A stretch of 64,000 bases of DNA, taken from contig NZ_UETD01000010.1 of NCBI RefSeq assembly GCF_900116855.1, positions 1 through 64,000 on the forward strand, written 5' to 3'. The notes under the pieces are model-generated. The model was not told where the DNA came from. It did not search any database and saw only the letters and a program-made list of their open reading frames with translations. The stretch is from Ruminococcus flavefaciens. Lineage in GTDB: Bacteria; Bacillota; Clostridia; Oscillospirales; Ruminococcaceae. The stretch's first letter is position 1; the number at the start of each line of letters is the position of its first letter. Below, piece after piece: positions 1 to 8,529 of the stretch. Position numbers and translations under genes: made by a program.

Positions 1-154
1 GGATAAACGCTGAAGGCATCTAAGCGTGAAGCCGACCTTAAGATAAGATATCCCTTCGTAAGAGTAAGACCTCTCATAGACTATGAGTTTGATAGGCTCA
101 AAGTGTAAGCGTGGTGACACGTTCAGCTTGCGAGTACTAATCGGTCGAGGGCTT
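1..154 (+). rRNA. rrl: 23S ribosomal RNA, 3' end only
   Basis: The stretch carries the conserved 23S tail, including the helix bases that end in GTACTAATCGGTCGAGGGCTT. The 5' part lies before the window. The 3' boundary is an estimate from this conserved end. It is followed by a 5S gene in the usual operon order. Confidence 0.93.
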
Positions 155-228
155 TTCCTTTTTACTTCATTCAATGTGTTCTTCGCCTCGCATTACGCTT
201 TATTCCTTGAAAACTTCATTAATATTTA

Positions 229-345
<117 letters not shown>

Positions 346-350
346 CTCTA

Positions 351-377
351 AGGACTACTTTTTGTAGTCCTTTTTTA
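351..377 (+). terminator. rRNA operon terminator
   Basis: An 8-bp stem (351-358 with 364-371) is followed by a run of T. It sits right after 5S and before the next promoter. Confidence 0.9.
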
Positions 378-378
378 T

Positions 379-407
379 TTGACATATTTCTTTGACTGTG
401 ATAAAAT
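379..407 (+). promoter_or_regulatory. Sigma-A type promoter of the DUF6056-like pair
   Basis: TTGACA at 379-384 and TAAAAT at 402-407 are separated by 17 bp. It overlaps the T-tail of the rRNA terminator, so the membrane-protein pair has its own promoter immediately behind the rRNA operon. Confidence 0.75.
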
Positions 408-445
408 TAATAAAATGGAGCTTTATTCTAACTGAGGTGAAATAT

Positions 446-2008
446 ATGGTTAAATTCATTTCAAAGCACAGGTCGGAGCTTATCTTTGTTCTGCTGTTCT
501 TTATCTACTTCACGATACAGGCAATATGTCTCGTGTATACGTCAGACGATATAAGATGGATAGCTGTGCCGGATATTACAGGGCTTTTCGGTGAGTTCCG
601 TGAAAACGGGCGTTACTTTACGAATATTCTCACATGGGTATGTGCTCACAGTATAATTATGCGTGATGTGATCTATGTAGCATCCATGATGTGCTTTACA
701 GTTACTTTCGCAAAGCTTACAAAGCAGGATCATAGCTTCACATGGATAGCTTTTCTTCTGACTGTGCTGATATTCTTCTTTTCACCCAGACCGTTTTTTG
801 CCCATGTTTTTAACTGGGTCAGTGGTTTTACAAATTACATCATCTCCCTTGCGCTTCTGTTCAGTTATTTTATCTACTGCTCACCGATCTTTGCAAAAAA
901 AGAACCTCGCGGGGGCGTTCTCTGGGGAATAGTTTTTCTTATAGTTGGTTTCCTTGGCGCACTCTGTGTTGAGAATATCACTATCTACAATGCAGTTTTT
1001 GGCGTATTTATAATACTTTTCTCGCTGATTACCCGTAAGAAGATAACCACAGACAATGCAGCATTCCTTCTGGGAACTGTGATCGGAGCAGCTGTCATGT
1101 TCTCTGCCGGCAACTATGCCGAGATTGCAGGAGAAGGAGATTCTCTCGGATTCAGAAGCTTCGAGTTTGCAGTTGATGATATCATGGCTAAGATATATCT
1201 GGAGATAATACCTTTTTACTCGCGTCCCTTTTATTATCTTCACCTTCTGATCTCTCTGTCGGTTTCTGCGCTTTATATCCGTAAGTTCAGGAACTCCGAC
1301 AAAAAGCCGAAGTACGGTGCTCTCTGTACGGGGATCATCATATTCTACTTTATTTTCACATTTTTCTGTAATAACGCCAATGAGGTACAGATAATGAGCA
1401 ACGCTTATAAGAGCAGAGCTCTTGAGGTTGCATTCACCTTTATCTATATTCTTGCACTCATATATATGTGTTATGTCCTTATGGAAGGAGAAAGACGTGC
1501 CAAGGCGATCGTTTATATCATAAGCACTCTTATTGTCACGGGACCCTTTATCGTTATCAATCCCATAACCAGAAGGTGCTTCTTTGCGGATTATATTTTC
1601 TGGTGTCTGTTCACATTCAGACTTGTAGCCGAGGTCATAACCGTATTTGGTATTACCGAGCCTAAAAATCTCCGCAGAGCCGCTGCGCTTTTCAGCTGCG
1701 GCGTATTCTGCTGGCTCTCATATTATCATATAGCCAATAAGTACGTTGATGTGCTTCGTGTCAAGTACATAAAGGAGCAGCTTGATACAAACCAGAGACA
1801 TATCGACTTCATCAAGCTTCCTTACCCGAATACTACATTTGATGTGTTGGGCGATATCGACACCGAGCTTGACCTTATCGAGATTGACGGCGTAAGGCAC
1901 CGCTTTGACGAGCTCTATTATGAGCAGAACGGCATTGACCAGTCTGTTCGAGACCGAGTCAGAGTCGAGATCAACATGATAGACTATAACACATCCCACG
2001 ATGAATGA
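446..2008 (+). CDS. DUF6056-like polytopic membrane protein (paralogue 1)
   Basis: This encodes 520 residues with roughly a dozen hydrophobic segments. It resembles DUF6056 proteins, which are distant relatives of GtrII-type membrane glycosyltransferases. An acidic pair near the N-terminus (SDDIRW) is followed by NGRYF, and TRRCFF lies after the middle. The C-terminal part (ANKY, KYIKEQL) is soluble and predicted outside or at the membrane face. The ATG at 446 was chosen because GAGGTGA lies 5 nt upstream; an earlier in-frame start lies inside the promoter. It is co-transcribed with its paralogue 12 nt downstream. A role in cell-surface glycan modification is inferred from the family only; the substrate is unknown. 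Confidence 0.7.
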   Translation: MVKFISKHRSELIFVLLFFIYFTIQAICLVYTSDDIRWIAVPDITGLFGEFRENGRYFTNILTWVCAHSIIMRDVIYVASMMCFTVTFAKLTKQDHSFTWIAFLLTVLIFFFSPRPFFAHVFNWVSGFTNYIISLALLFSYFIYCSPIFAKKEPRGGVLWGIVFLIVGFLGALCVENITIYNAVFGVFIILFSLITRKKITTDNAAFLLGTVIGAAVMFSAGNYAEIAGEGDSLGFRSFEFAVDDIMAKIYLEIIPFYSRPFYYLHLLISLSVSALYIRKFRNSDKKPKYGALCTGIIIFYFIFTFFCNNANEVQIMSNAYKSRALEVAFTFIYILALIYMCYVLMEGERRAKAIVYIISTLIVTGPFIVINPITRRCFFADYIFWCLFTFRLVAEVITVFGITEPKNLRRAAALFSCGVFCWLSYYHIANKYVDVLRVKYIKEQLDTNQRHIDFIKLPYPNTTFDVLGDIDTELDLIEIDGVRHRFDELYYEQNGIDQSVRDRVRVEINMIDYNTSHDE

Positions 2009-2020
2009 GGTGATACATCG

Positions 2021-3568
2021 ATGAAAAACAAATCTGCTCTTGTAAAGTGGTTCCCGTTTATTCTTATCGGTGTATTTGCAGTAATAACTGCGTTCACCGT
2101 GTATATGAACGGCGATGATTATCTGTGGTATTACTCAGTTGAGGACTCTGCACTGGACGTATGGAGAACTCCCAACGGCAGACTGTTTTCCAATCAGATG
2201 ACAATATGGCTCGTTCGTAGCTATTGGTTCAGGACACTGTTTATAGCAGCAACGCTTGCGGCGTTCCTTATTCTTCTCGGAAAGCTTACAGACTTTGAGA
2301 AAAAGCTCGGCAGTGCAAGGTATTACATAGCCCTTTTCCTGCTTGTGACCATTCCTGCCATGACCTATGCGGAGACCGTGCGCTGGATATCAGCCTATAC
2401 GAACTACGTCATATCGATTATGCTGGTGCTCATATATCTGCTTTTCCTGTTCAGATGTATATGCACAGATCACAGACCAAAGCTCTGGACGGCGGTACTT
2501 TTTCTGCCCCTTGCGCTTTTATCGGGGCTATGTGTTGAACACGTTACCATTTTCAATGTCATTCTCTCAGCCGCAGCAGTAATACTTCTGCTGAAGCTGA
2601 AGAAAAAAGGCGTCCTTCATTCAGCCGCATTTCTTGCGGGAGCAATAGTCTCATGCATAATAATGTTCGGCAATCACAGCTATTCCGATATCTATGAGAG
2701 CGGAGATGCCGTAGGCAACCGTAATTTTGAGCTGGGATTGTCAAATATAATGCAGAACGCTTACTCATTCGTGGTAATGCATTATACCAAGGATTCATGG
2801 ATGCTGTCCATAGTGATAGCAGTAGGCTTTACAGTGATGTATTTCAGAGCCGACCATGGTGACAAGAAGCCCAAGTATCTCGACCTCTGTATGGTGATAT
2901 GCTGGCTTTATACAGCCTACTCGGTGTTTGCAGTATGCTTCAGTGACCTCAGACCGAACTCTCCTGCCATGAGAGTAGTTGCCCTTGAGACTGCATTTAC
3001 ATTCGTGTATGTGGTTGCAACTGCATACCTCATCAATGTTTTTCTCAGCAAAAACGGGAAGATAAGGGCGTATATCTATCTTGCGGGAACATTTCTGCTG
3101 ACAGCGCCTTTCCTTGTTATAAGTCCAGTAACGGCAAGGTGCTTCTTTGCGAATTATGTTTTCCGCATACTTCTCTGCGGCGAGATAATAGTCCCTGCAT
3201 TTCAGGGGATAGCCTCGGAAAAGGCAGACAAGTTCCGAAAGGCAGCCTTCTTCATCTGCTTTGCGGCTGTATTTGTCATTTCCTATGAGTGTGCAGCCAA
3301 TAAGTACTATGATGCAGCGCGTTTTGATTACATCAGAGAACAGCTTCAGGACGAAAGGAGCAGAAGTCTCCACATAATGCTTCTCCCCTACACCGAGTAT
3401 AGCCACGATGATCTGGACGAGGGCATAGGAGAGGAAGGACACGGTGTCGGAGATGTCCTCTACGGGGACTATATCCTGAAATACCACGGCATCGATGCAG
3501 ATAAGGCAAGGGAGCGGCTGATAACATATATCTCTCCCTATGATTATTACTTGGAAAAAAGTGAATAA
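2021..3568 (+). CDS. DUF6056-like polytopic membrane protein (paralogue 2)
   Basis: This encodes 515 residues and is a clear paralogue of the preceding gene. The shared blocks are NGDDYLW, NGRLFSNQ, VTARCFFANY and ANKYYDAARFDYIREQL, in the same order. The ribosome binding site GAGGTGAT overlaps the stop codon of paralogue 1, which supports a two-gene operon and translational coupling. The hydrophobic profile is the same, with a soluble acidic C-terminus. A terminator follows directly. The pair may arise from tandem duplication followed by divergence; identity looks moderate rather than high. Function as a membrane glycosyltransferase-like protein is inferred from the fold family and was not shown by any catalytic motif I can assign with certainty. 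Confidence 0.7.
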   Translation: MKNKSALVKWFPFILIGVFAVITAFTVYMNGDDYLWYYSVEDSALDVWRTPNGRLFSNQMTIWLVRSYWFRTLFIAATLAAFLILLGKLTDFEKKLGSARYYIALFLLVTIPAMTYAETVRWISAYTNYVISIMLVLIYLLFLFRCICTDHRPKLWTAVLFLPLALLSGLCVEHVTIFNVILSAAAVILLLKLKKKGVLHSAAFLAGAIVSCIIMFGNHSYSDIYESGDAVGNRNFELGLSNIMQNAYSFVVMHYTKDSWMLSIVIAVGFTVMYFRADHGDKKPKYLDLCMVICWLYTAYSVFAVCFSDLRPNSPAMRVVALETAFTFVYVVATAYLINVFLSKNGKIRAYIYLAGTFLLTAPFLVISPVTARCFFANYVFRILLCGEIIVPAFQGIASEKADKFRKAAFFICFAAVFVISYECAANKYYDAARFDYIREQLQDERSRSLHIMLLPYTEYSHDDLDEGIGEEGHGVGDVLYGDYILKYHGIDADKARERLITYISPYDYYLEKSE

Positions 3569-3576
3569 AAAGATCA

Positions 3577-3612
3577 GCCCCTGAACGCAGCAAAACGCTC
3601 AGGGGCTTTATT
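3577..3612 (+). terminator. Terminator of the DUF6056-like operon
   Basis: GCCCCTGA at 3577-3584 pairs with TCAGGGGC at 3599-3606 and a T-rich tail follows. The same CCCCTGAG-type stem recurs in other terminators of the window (5196, 17194, 54684). Confidence 0.85.
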
Positions 3613-3649
3613 TAAATAACGTTGCCGAAGGCGACACAACAACTGATCA

Positions 3650-4249
3650 CTATTTATCGGAGCTGTGATAGATGATGGGGCGGAGCTGAATGCCGTTAAG
3701 GGCGGCTTCCACTGCCTGCGGCAGCATGGAAAACTCCGCCACAAGTGAGGCAGGCTTATTTACGCAGTCGTCCTGCACCATGGGCACGAAATAGTAATTC
3801 TTGCGGTTGAAAAGCTCACCTATGTTCTTTGCCGAGCCCATAAGGGAGTCATTTGACGCTATGGCAAGCACTACGGGCTTGCCGCCGCGCAGGTGGGACT
3901 TCACAGCCATAGTCACGGCGGTATCTGTAATGGAAGCGGCAAGCTTAGCGGCGGTGTTTGAGGTGCAGGGCGCCACCACCATTATATCTGTCATATTCTT
4001 GGGACCTATGGGCTCTGCAGCAGCAATATCCGTTATTACATCCCTGTGGGCTATCTCCGCCAGTCTGCGGCGGTTATCCTCGGCGGAGCCGAAGCGCGTG
4101 GACAGCGAAGCAGCATTCTCGGACATAACGGGTATTAGCTCCGCGCCGTACTCCGCCAGTATCTCAGCCTGCTCAAAGCTTCTGCGGAAGGTGCAGAATG
4201 AGCCTGTGACGGCGTAGCCAATGCGGAGCCCCTTGAAAGCATCACTCAA
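3650..4249 (-). CDS. dpaB: Dipicolinate synthase subunit B
   Basis: This is a flavoprotein-like subunit of dipicolinate synthase, which makes spore dipicolinic acid from the lysine-pathway intermediate. Visible features are a flavoprotein fold start (LRIGYAVTGSFCTFRR), SENAAS, VVAPCTSNTAAKLA and a DGxN-like ASNDSL segment. The TTG at 4249 was chosen because AAAGGGGTG lies just upstream and gives 199 residues, close to the family size of about 200. A GTG at 4279 is the longer alternative. The gene overlaps the end of dpaA by 8 nt, so the two are translationally coupled. No other sporulation gene is next to them. Confidence 0.9.
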   Translation of the reverse strand: MSDAFKGLRIGYAVTGSFCTFRRSFEQAEILAEYGAELIPVMSENAASLSTRFGSAEDNRRRLAEIAHRDVITDIAAAEPIGPKNMTDIMVVAPCTSNTAAKLAASITDTAVTMAVKSHLRGGKPVVLAIASNDSLMGSAKNIGELFNRKNYYFVPMVQDDCVNKPASLVAEFSMLPQAVEAALNGIQLRPIIYHSSDK

Positions 4250-5105
4250 CAGCTTCACCCCTTTCTGCAAGCACGGCACTGACGGTCTCGGCGATTATCT
4301 CTCCTGCGGTAACGGGAGCGGTCTTGCCGGGGAGCCCCAGCGCCCATACCACACGAAGCCCAAGCTCGGAAGCAGCCTCGGGGACTATGCCGCCGGGCTT
4401 TGAGGCAAGGTCAATGAACAGGGTATCTCTGCGGAAGCGGCTGAGGATATCCCTGTTCAGAATAAGCGCAGGCACGGTGTTGAATACCAGTCCGTAGCGC
4501 CCGTCAATGCGTTTCACAGGCACAGAGGATATACCGTGGAGCTTTGATTTAGCGGCACCGCGGGTGTCTCTCACGGCAGCTGTGACCCTTGCGCCGAAGC
4601 CCTTGAGTATCTCCGCAAGAGCTGTGCCTATCCTGCCCAGTCCAACAATGAGGACATCGAGACCGCTGAGTGTCACGGGAAGCTCCTCCAGAGCCAGCTG
4701 CACAGCGCCCTCTGCGGTGGGGACAGCGTTTTTCAGGTTCAGCTCCTCGCGGAGAAGATAGTCGCATATACTGCGCCCCTGCATAGCCCTTCTGAGCCTG
4801 TCATCAGCCCTGCCTGCGAAGATGCAGCCCTCCTCCGCAAGGAGCTCCGACACGGTATCTGCACTTATCTCGCCGCGGAAGCAGGGGGTGTAGATATTGC
4901 CTTTATCGTCCAGAGGCGGAACCGGCAGCACCGCGCAGTCAAAGCTGCCCTTTTCAGAGGGCAGGGCGTCGGTCAGCACAGAGCCCTCGGGAAAGAACTC
5001 CCTGTCGAAGCCCAGCACCCTCACATCGTATTCGCGGGCAAGGCGTTCAGCGCAGTAGAGCTGTCTTGTATCGCCGCCTGCGATAAGTATTCTATGTTTA
5101 GTCAT
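4242..5105 (-). CDS. dpaA: Dipicolinate synthase subunit A
   Basis: This encodes 287 residues. An N-terminal segment (ILIAGGDTRQLYCAERLA) and a C-terminal Rossmann fold (VLIVGLGRIGTALAEILKGFG) match SpoVFA/DpaA, the NAD(P)-binding subunit of dipicolinate synthase. The ATG at 5105 follows GGAGAG; an earlier TTG four codons upstream is in frame but its spacing is poor. It forms a two-gene operon with dpaB. In spore formers this operon is expressed in the mother cell; no sigma-K promoter was identified with confidence here. Confidence 0.9.
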   Translation of the reverse strand: MTKHRILIAGGDTRQLYCAERLAREYDVRVLGFDREFFPEGSVLTDALPSEKGSFDCAVLPVPPLDDKGNIYTPCFRGEISADTVSELLAEEGCIFAGRADDRLRRAMQGRSICDYLLREELNLKNAVPTAEGAVQLALEELPVTLSGLDVLIVGLGRIGTALAEILKGFGARVTAAVRDTRGAAKSKLHGISSVPVKRIDGRYGLVFNTVPALILNRDILSRFRRDTLFIDLASKPGGIVPEAASELGLRVVWALGLPGKTAPVTAGEIIAETVSAVLAERGEAVE

Positions 5106-5195
5106 AATGCTCTCCAATCTGCCGTAAACGGCATAAAGTGATTATCTCTAATCAGATTATTATATGAGACGGGAGTGCAAAATGACAATAATAAA

Positions 5196-5229
5196 AGTCC
5201 CTGAGTGTTCAGCTGAACGCTCAGGGACT
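5196..5229 (-). terminator. Terminator downstream of ilvE
   Basis: AGTCCCTGAG pairs with CTCAGGGACT across 34 nt. On the minus strand it is followed by TTTTATTATT, so it ends ilvE transcription. It also separates ilvE from dpaA-dpaB. Confidence 0.85.
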
Positions 5230-5253
5230 GTGTGTTTATTATATATGGCGGGA

Positions 5254-6321
5254 TCAGTCGATGGGGTATACCCAGTTGAATGTATCCTCTACCTTGCCCC
5301 ACTGGATACCAGTCATTGTATCGTAGAGCATCTGAGAGATCTTGCCGATCTTGTTGCCGTTGATCTCCATTACCTTATCGCCCCACTTGAGGTGACCAAC
5401 AGGAGAGATAACAGCAGCTGTACCTGTACCGAATACCTCGTCCAGCTTGCCTGCATCGTAAGCGTCAGCGATCTCCTGGATATCGATACGTCTTTCCTCT
5501 ACCTCGAGACCCTTTGACTTGCATACCTCGATAGCGGACTTTCTTGTGATACCGGGGAGGATAGAGCCCTGAAGCATAGGAGTAACTACCTTGCCGTCGA
5601 TAACGAAGAAGATGTTCATAGCGCCGACTTCCTCGATGTACTTCTGCTCAACGCCGTCGAGCCAGAGAACCTGTGAGTAGTTCTGCTTGTGAGCCTCGTC
5701 CTGTCCGATAAGGGAAGCAGCGTAGTTGCCGCCTGTCTTAGCGAAGCCCATACCGCCTCTTACAGCGCGGACATACTTGCTCTCAACGTAGATGTTAACG
5801 GGGTTGAGACCTGTCTCATAGTAAGCTCCCGAAGGAGAAAGGATTATGATAAAGAGGTAGTGCTCACCGGGCTTAACTCCGAGGAAGGGGTCAACAGCGA
5901 TGATGAAGGGTCTGATATAGAGTGACTCGCCGTCCTTTGAGGGGACCCAGTCCTTCTCGATCTTTACGAGCTCTGTCAGGCACTGCATACCAAGCTCAAC
6001 GGGGAGCTCGGGGATAACAAGTCTCTCGTTGGACTTGTTGAGTCTCTTGAAGTTCTCCTCGGGGCGGAAGAGCTGTACCTTGCCGTCAGCAGTTCTGTAA
6101 GCCTTGAGTCCCTCGAAGACCTCCTGACCGTAGTGGAAGCACATAGCGGCAGGTGAGAGATCGATATTGCCATAGGGCATGATCTCGGGATCGTGCCAGC
6201 CCTGACCCTCGTCATAGGGCATTACCAGCATATAGTCTGTGAAGATGTGACCGAAGCCGAGCTTGTCGCCGGGCTGGGGCTTAGCCTTGAGAGTCTCTGC
6301 TTTTGTGAATTTGATTTCCAT
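5254..6321 (-). CDS. ilvE: Branched-chain amino acid aminotransferase
   Basis: This PLP-dependent class IV aminotransferase interconverts leucine, isoleucine and valine with their 2-oxo acids. Its 355 residues include [12 protein letters not shown], the likely PLP lysine in [11 protein letters not shown] near residue 195, [10 protein letters not shown], and the C-terminal [11 protein letters not shown] phosphate-binding segment. These match the eukaryote-like BCAT2 type. The ATG at 6321 was chosen; an in-frame TTG three codons upstream is possible, since AAGAAGG lies before both. The gene sits alone between a terminator and a small membrane-peptide gene, with no other ilv gene nearby. Confidence 0.95.
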   Translation of the reverse strand: MEIKFTKAETLKAKPQPGDKLGFGHIFTDYMLVMPYDEGQGWHDPEIMPYGNIDLSPAAMCFHYGQEVFEGLKAYRTADGKVQLFRPEENFKRLNKSNERLVIPELPVELGMQCLTELVKIEKDWVPSKDGESLYIRPFIIAVDPFLGVKPGEHYLFIIILSPSGAYYETGLNPVNIYVESKYVRAVRGGMGFAKTGGNYAASLIGQDEAHKQNYSQVLWLDGVEQKYIEEVGAMNIFFVIDGKVVTPMLQGSILPGITRKSAIEVCKSKGLEVEERRIDIQEIADAYDAGKLDEVFGTGTAAVISPVGHLKWGDKVMEINGNKIGKISQMLYDTMTGIQWGKVEDTFNWVYPID

Positions 6322-6354
6322 ATTATTCAACCTTCTTCTTTAAATAATTAACTG

Positions 6355-6486
6355 TTAATCTGTTACCGAGAAGTAATTCTTCTCGTAAATGCGCTTGCAG
6401 ACGAAAACTGTTACCACAGCGGCTGTAACAGCCAGAACCGAGGTGGAAAGTGAAGCTGCAAGGATGATCTTGCCTTTTTTACTCAT
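6355..6486 (-). CDS. Small single-pass membrane protein, 43 residues
   Basis: The ATG at 6486 follows GGAAGGAG and the frame runs 43 codons to a TAA. The peptide begins MSKKGKIILAAS, has one hydrophobic helix at about residues 6-30, then a positively charged C-terminal segment (CKRIYEKN). A good ribosome binding site and a clean amphipathic layout support a real gene. It lies 33 nt before ilvE on the same strand and could share its transcript. No family was recognised; the function is unknown. Confidence 0.6.
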   Translation of the reverse strand: MSKKGKIILAASLSTSVLAVTAAVVTVFVCKRIYEKNYFSVTD

Positions 6487-6616
6487 AGGAACTACTCCTT
6501 CCGTCAGATCAAGAGAAATCTTTCAATAAATAATTATACCATACTCTTGAATTATTTTCCATAGGGGAGAGATAAAAATTATGCACAAATTCGCCTGTTG
6601 AAATCTGTGTGGATTT

Positions 6617-7231
6617 TTACTCGTCAAAGGTCCTTACGCGGAGCTTTGCACCCAGCTTTGCAGCGAGCTTTTTTGAAGCCTCTATCTGCTCGGGAGTGAT
6701 AACGTCCACAACGGACATGATTATCTCGGCTCTGTTCGCCTTTACGCAGTCCTTGGTGAATTTCTGGAGTCCCTCGAATGCATTGGCGAACTTAGGTCTT
6801 GTGACCTTCATGTACTCCTCCTCGGTGGGAGCATTAAGGCTTATGGAGATACAGTCCAGAGCATAGCACAGCTCCTTGGCGATGCTCCTGCCGTGGATAA
6901 GGTCGCCGAGACCGTTGGTGTTGAGTCTGAGTCTGGGGCAGTGCTCTCTGCTGCGGAGATAAGCGGCAGTTTCAAGGAGCACATCAAGACGCTCGGTGGG
7001 CTCGCCGTAGCCGCAGAAGACTACCTCGCGGAATTTTCTCAGGTCACGTTTTCTCAGGTCCGCCATAATCTCGTCCATATCGGGCTCATGCTCCAGCCAC
7101 AGGGGGTCTGAGCCGTAAGCGCCGTCGGCGTGGTTGCGTATGCAGAAAGTGCAGGCGCAGGGACATTTGTTTGTCAGGTTGAGATAGAGATTATCCCCGA
7201 CAACATAAGAAATAGTCATAGCTTTAGCCAT
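6617..7231 (-). CDS. TatD-associated radical SAM protein
   Basis: This encodes 204 residues with the radical SAM cluster motif CPCACTFC (CxxxCxxC with an extra Cys inside) near residue 22. GYGEPTERLD, RLNTNGL and CISISLNAPTEEEY follow, typical of the small radical SAM family described as TatD-linked. The product and substrate of that family are not established. The ATG at 7231 follows AAGGTGA; longer in-frame starts overlap the upstream lipoprotein. It overlaps the lipoprotein gene by 8 nt and is the last gene of the alr operon. A tatD gene is present but 4.7 kb away on the other strand. Confidence 0.85.
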   Translation of the reverse strand: MAKAMTISYVVGDNLYLNLTNKCPCACTFCIRNHADGAYGSDPLWLEHEPDMDEIMADLRKRDLRKFREVVFCGYGEPTERLDVLLETAAYLRSREHCPRLRLNTNGLGDLIHGRSIAKELCYALDCISISLNAPTEEEYMKVTRPKFANAFEGLQKFTKDCVKANRAEIIMSVVDVITPEQIEASKKLAAKLGAKLRVRTFDE

Positions 7232-7763
7232 TTTGTTCACCTTCATTTGAATTATTGGTATCCTTTGCATTGATACACTCATATATCCAGCCTGCGATCT
7301 TTGCAGCGCTGTTCATATCCAGATTTGAGATCACGGCAGCGCCGTCTGTTATGGGAGCATTGACCGTAGCGCGGCTGATTATGTAATCGTTGTACCATAT
7401 AGAGATGACGCCGCCGTTATTAGCAGCCTCCTCGGTTTTCTGTGCGAAGATATCCTTACCCTCATCGTCGAAGAAGATATCCACCACATATGTGGAGTTA
7501 TCGGGCTGATCGGGAACTATCTCCATAGAGCAGTCGGTGATATGGTCACTGGTGAGGAAGGGCTCTGCGGACTCGTCATCGCCCATGCGCAGGTATATCA
7601 TCTTCTGCGGGAGAGTAGCGGTGGGTATCTCGGGAGCCTCTGTTGTGGTCACGGGAGCGGTGGTGGTCACAGCCGCTTCTTCAGCGTCGTTCTTGTCAAA
7701 GGGATTGCTGCATCCTGTGAGCAGCAGAGCAGCTGCCATAGCTGCGAAAGCTTTCTTCTTCAT
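7224..7763 (-). CDS. Lipoprotein with SecD P1-head-like domain (short)
   Basis: This encodes 179 residues: a lipoprotein signal (LLLTGC, Cys 18), a Thr-rich spacer (about 33-50), then a domain whose pattern (GKDIFAQKTEEAA, VISIWYNDYIISRATVNAPITDGAAVISN) resembles the periplasmic P1 head of SecD. There are no SecD transmembrane helices. AGGAGG lies before the ATG. It is downstream of a longer paralogue and overlaps the radical SAM gene. The domain call is by pattern and would need a profile search. A role at the outer membrane face, perhaps in binding secreted proteins, is inference. Confidence 0.65.
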   Translation of the reverse strand: MKKKAFAAMAAALLLTGCSNPFDKNDAEEAAVTTTAPVTTTEAPEIPTATLPQKMIYLRMGDDESAEPFLTSDHITDCSMEIVPDQPDNSTYVVDIFFDDEGKDIFAQKTEEAANNGGVISIWYNDYIISRATVNAPITDGAAVISNLDMNSAAKIAGWIYECINAKDTNNSNEGEQNG

Positions 7764-7794
7764 CTCATATACCTCCTGTTTTTGATAAATGGTA

Positions 7795-8514
7795 TCAGTA
7801 ATTTATCTCTTTAACGCTTACCTCGTAGGGAAGCGGTGCAGAATCTATCTTCTTTGCCAGCTCAGCGGCGGCGGTAGTATCAAAATCGCCCGATATGATA
7901 CAAGTGCCGTTTGTTATGGTCTCCCTCACCGTTGGAGCCGACAGCAGCTCTCCGTCGAACCATATAGAAAGGGGAGTATCCGTGCCTGCGAGCTCACTTG
8001 TAACATCGGCAAATACCTCTGTCCCGTGATCGTTGAACTGTATGGAAACATAATCACTCATACTTCCGTCAGTCTCAGCCATTATGACATTTTCAGCCTT
8101 TTCCACATCGTCATTTGTGAGTATGACCTCATCGTCCGGCTTTTCCCCCTTGCGGAACTCCAGCAGGCGTTTCTCGAGGACCCTCTCTGCGAAGACATCT
8201 ATATTATCCTTGGGAGCATTTTCTTTATCGAATGTCATGGTGACGGTTTTTGCGTCATAGTCTTCACTGAATTCAAGTCCTATATCGGGTATCTCGTCAG
8301 CAGTCCGCTCCGAGAGTATCTGTGATATGCTGTCCAGATCGGCGTCTGTGATATCGCCCTCGGCATGAAAGACTATGCTTCCTGCGTTCTGAGCGGTGGC
8401 AGCTGTGGTGTTTGCTTCAGACGCCTTTTCCGCGGACTCTTCATTCTTGGAGCAGGAAGCTGCGCTTGCCAGCACTATGCAGGCAGCCGCCGCCAAGAGC
8501 TTTCTTGTCTTCAT
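7795..8514 (-). CDS. Lipoprotein with SecD P1-like domain (long)
   Basis: This encodes 239 residues with an N-terminal lipoprotein-type signal (Cys about 21) and a low-complexity spacer. The part after residue 45 resembles the SecD P1 region: a base-like segment with leader V-x-x-R-x-L-E, then IQFNDHGTEVFADVT and LSIWFDGELLSAPTVRETI followed by TNGTCIISGDFD. In SecD the corresponding block is the head subdomain that touches substrate proteins. The membrane channel part of SecD is absent. It lies 16 nt after alr and 32 nt before the shorter paralogue, each with its own ribosome binding site. Likely anchored to the outer face of the membrane. Confidence 0.7.
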   Translation of the reverse strand: MKTRKLLAAAACIVLASAASCSKNEESAEKASEANTTAATAQNAGSIVFHAEGDITDADLDSISQILSERTADEIPDIGLEFSEDYDAKTVTMTFDKENAPKDNIDVFAERVLEKRLLEFRKGEKPDDEVILTNDDVEKAENVIMAETDGSMSDYVSIQFNDHGTEVFADVTSELAGTDTPLSIWFDGELLSAPTVRETITNGTCIISGDFDTTAAAELAKKIDSAPLPYEVSVKEINY

Positions 8515-8529
8515 AAAATTATTCTCCTG

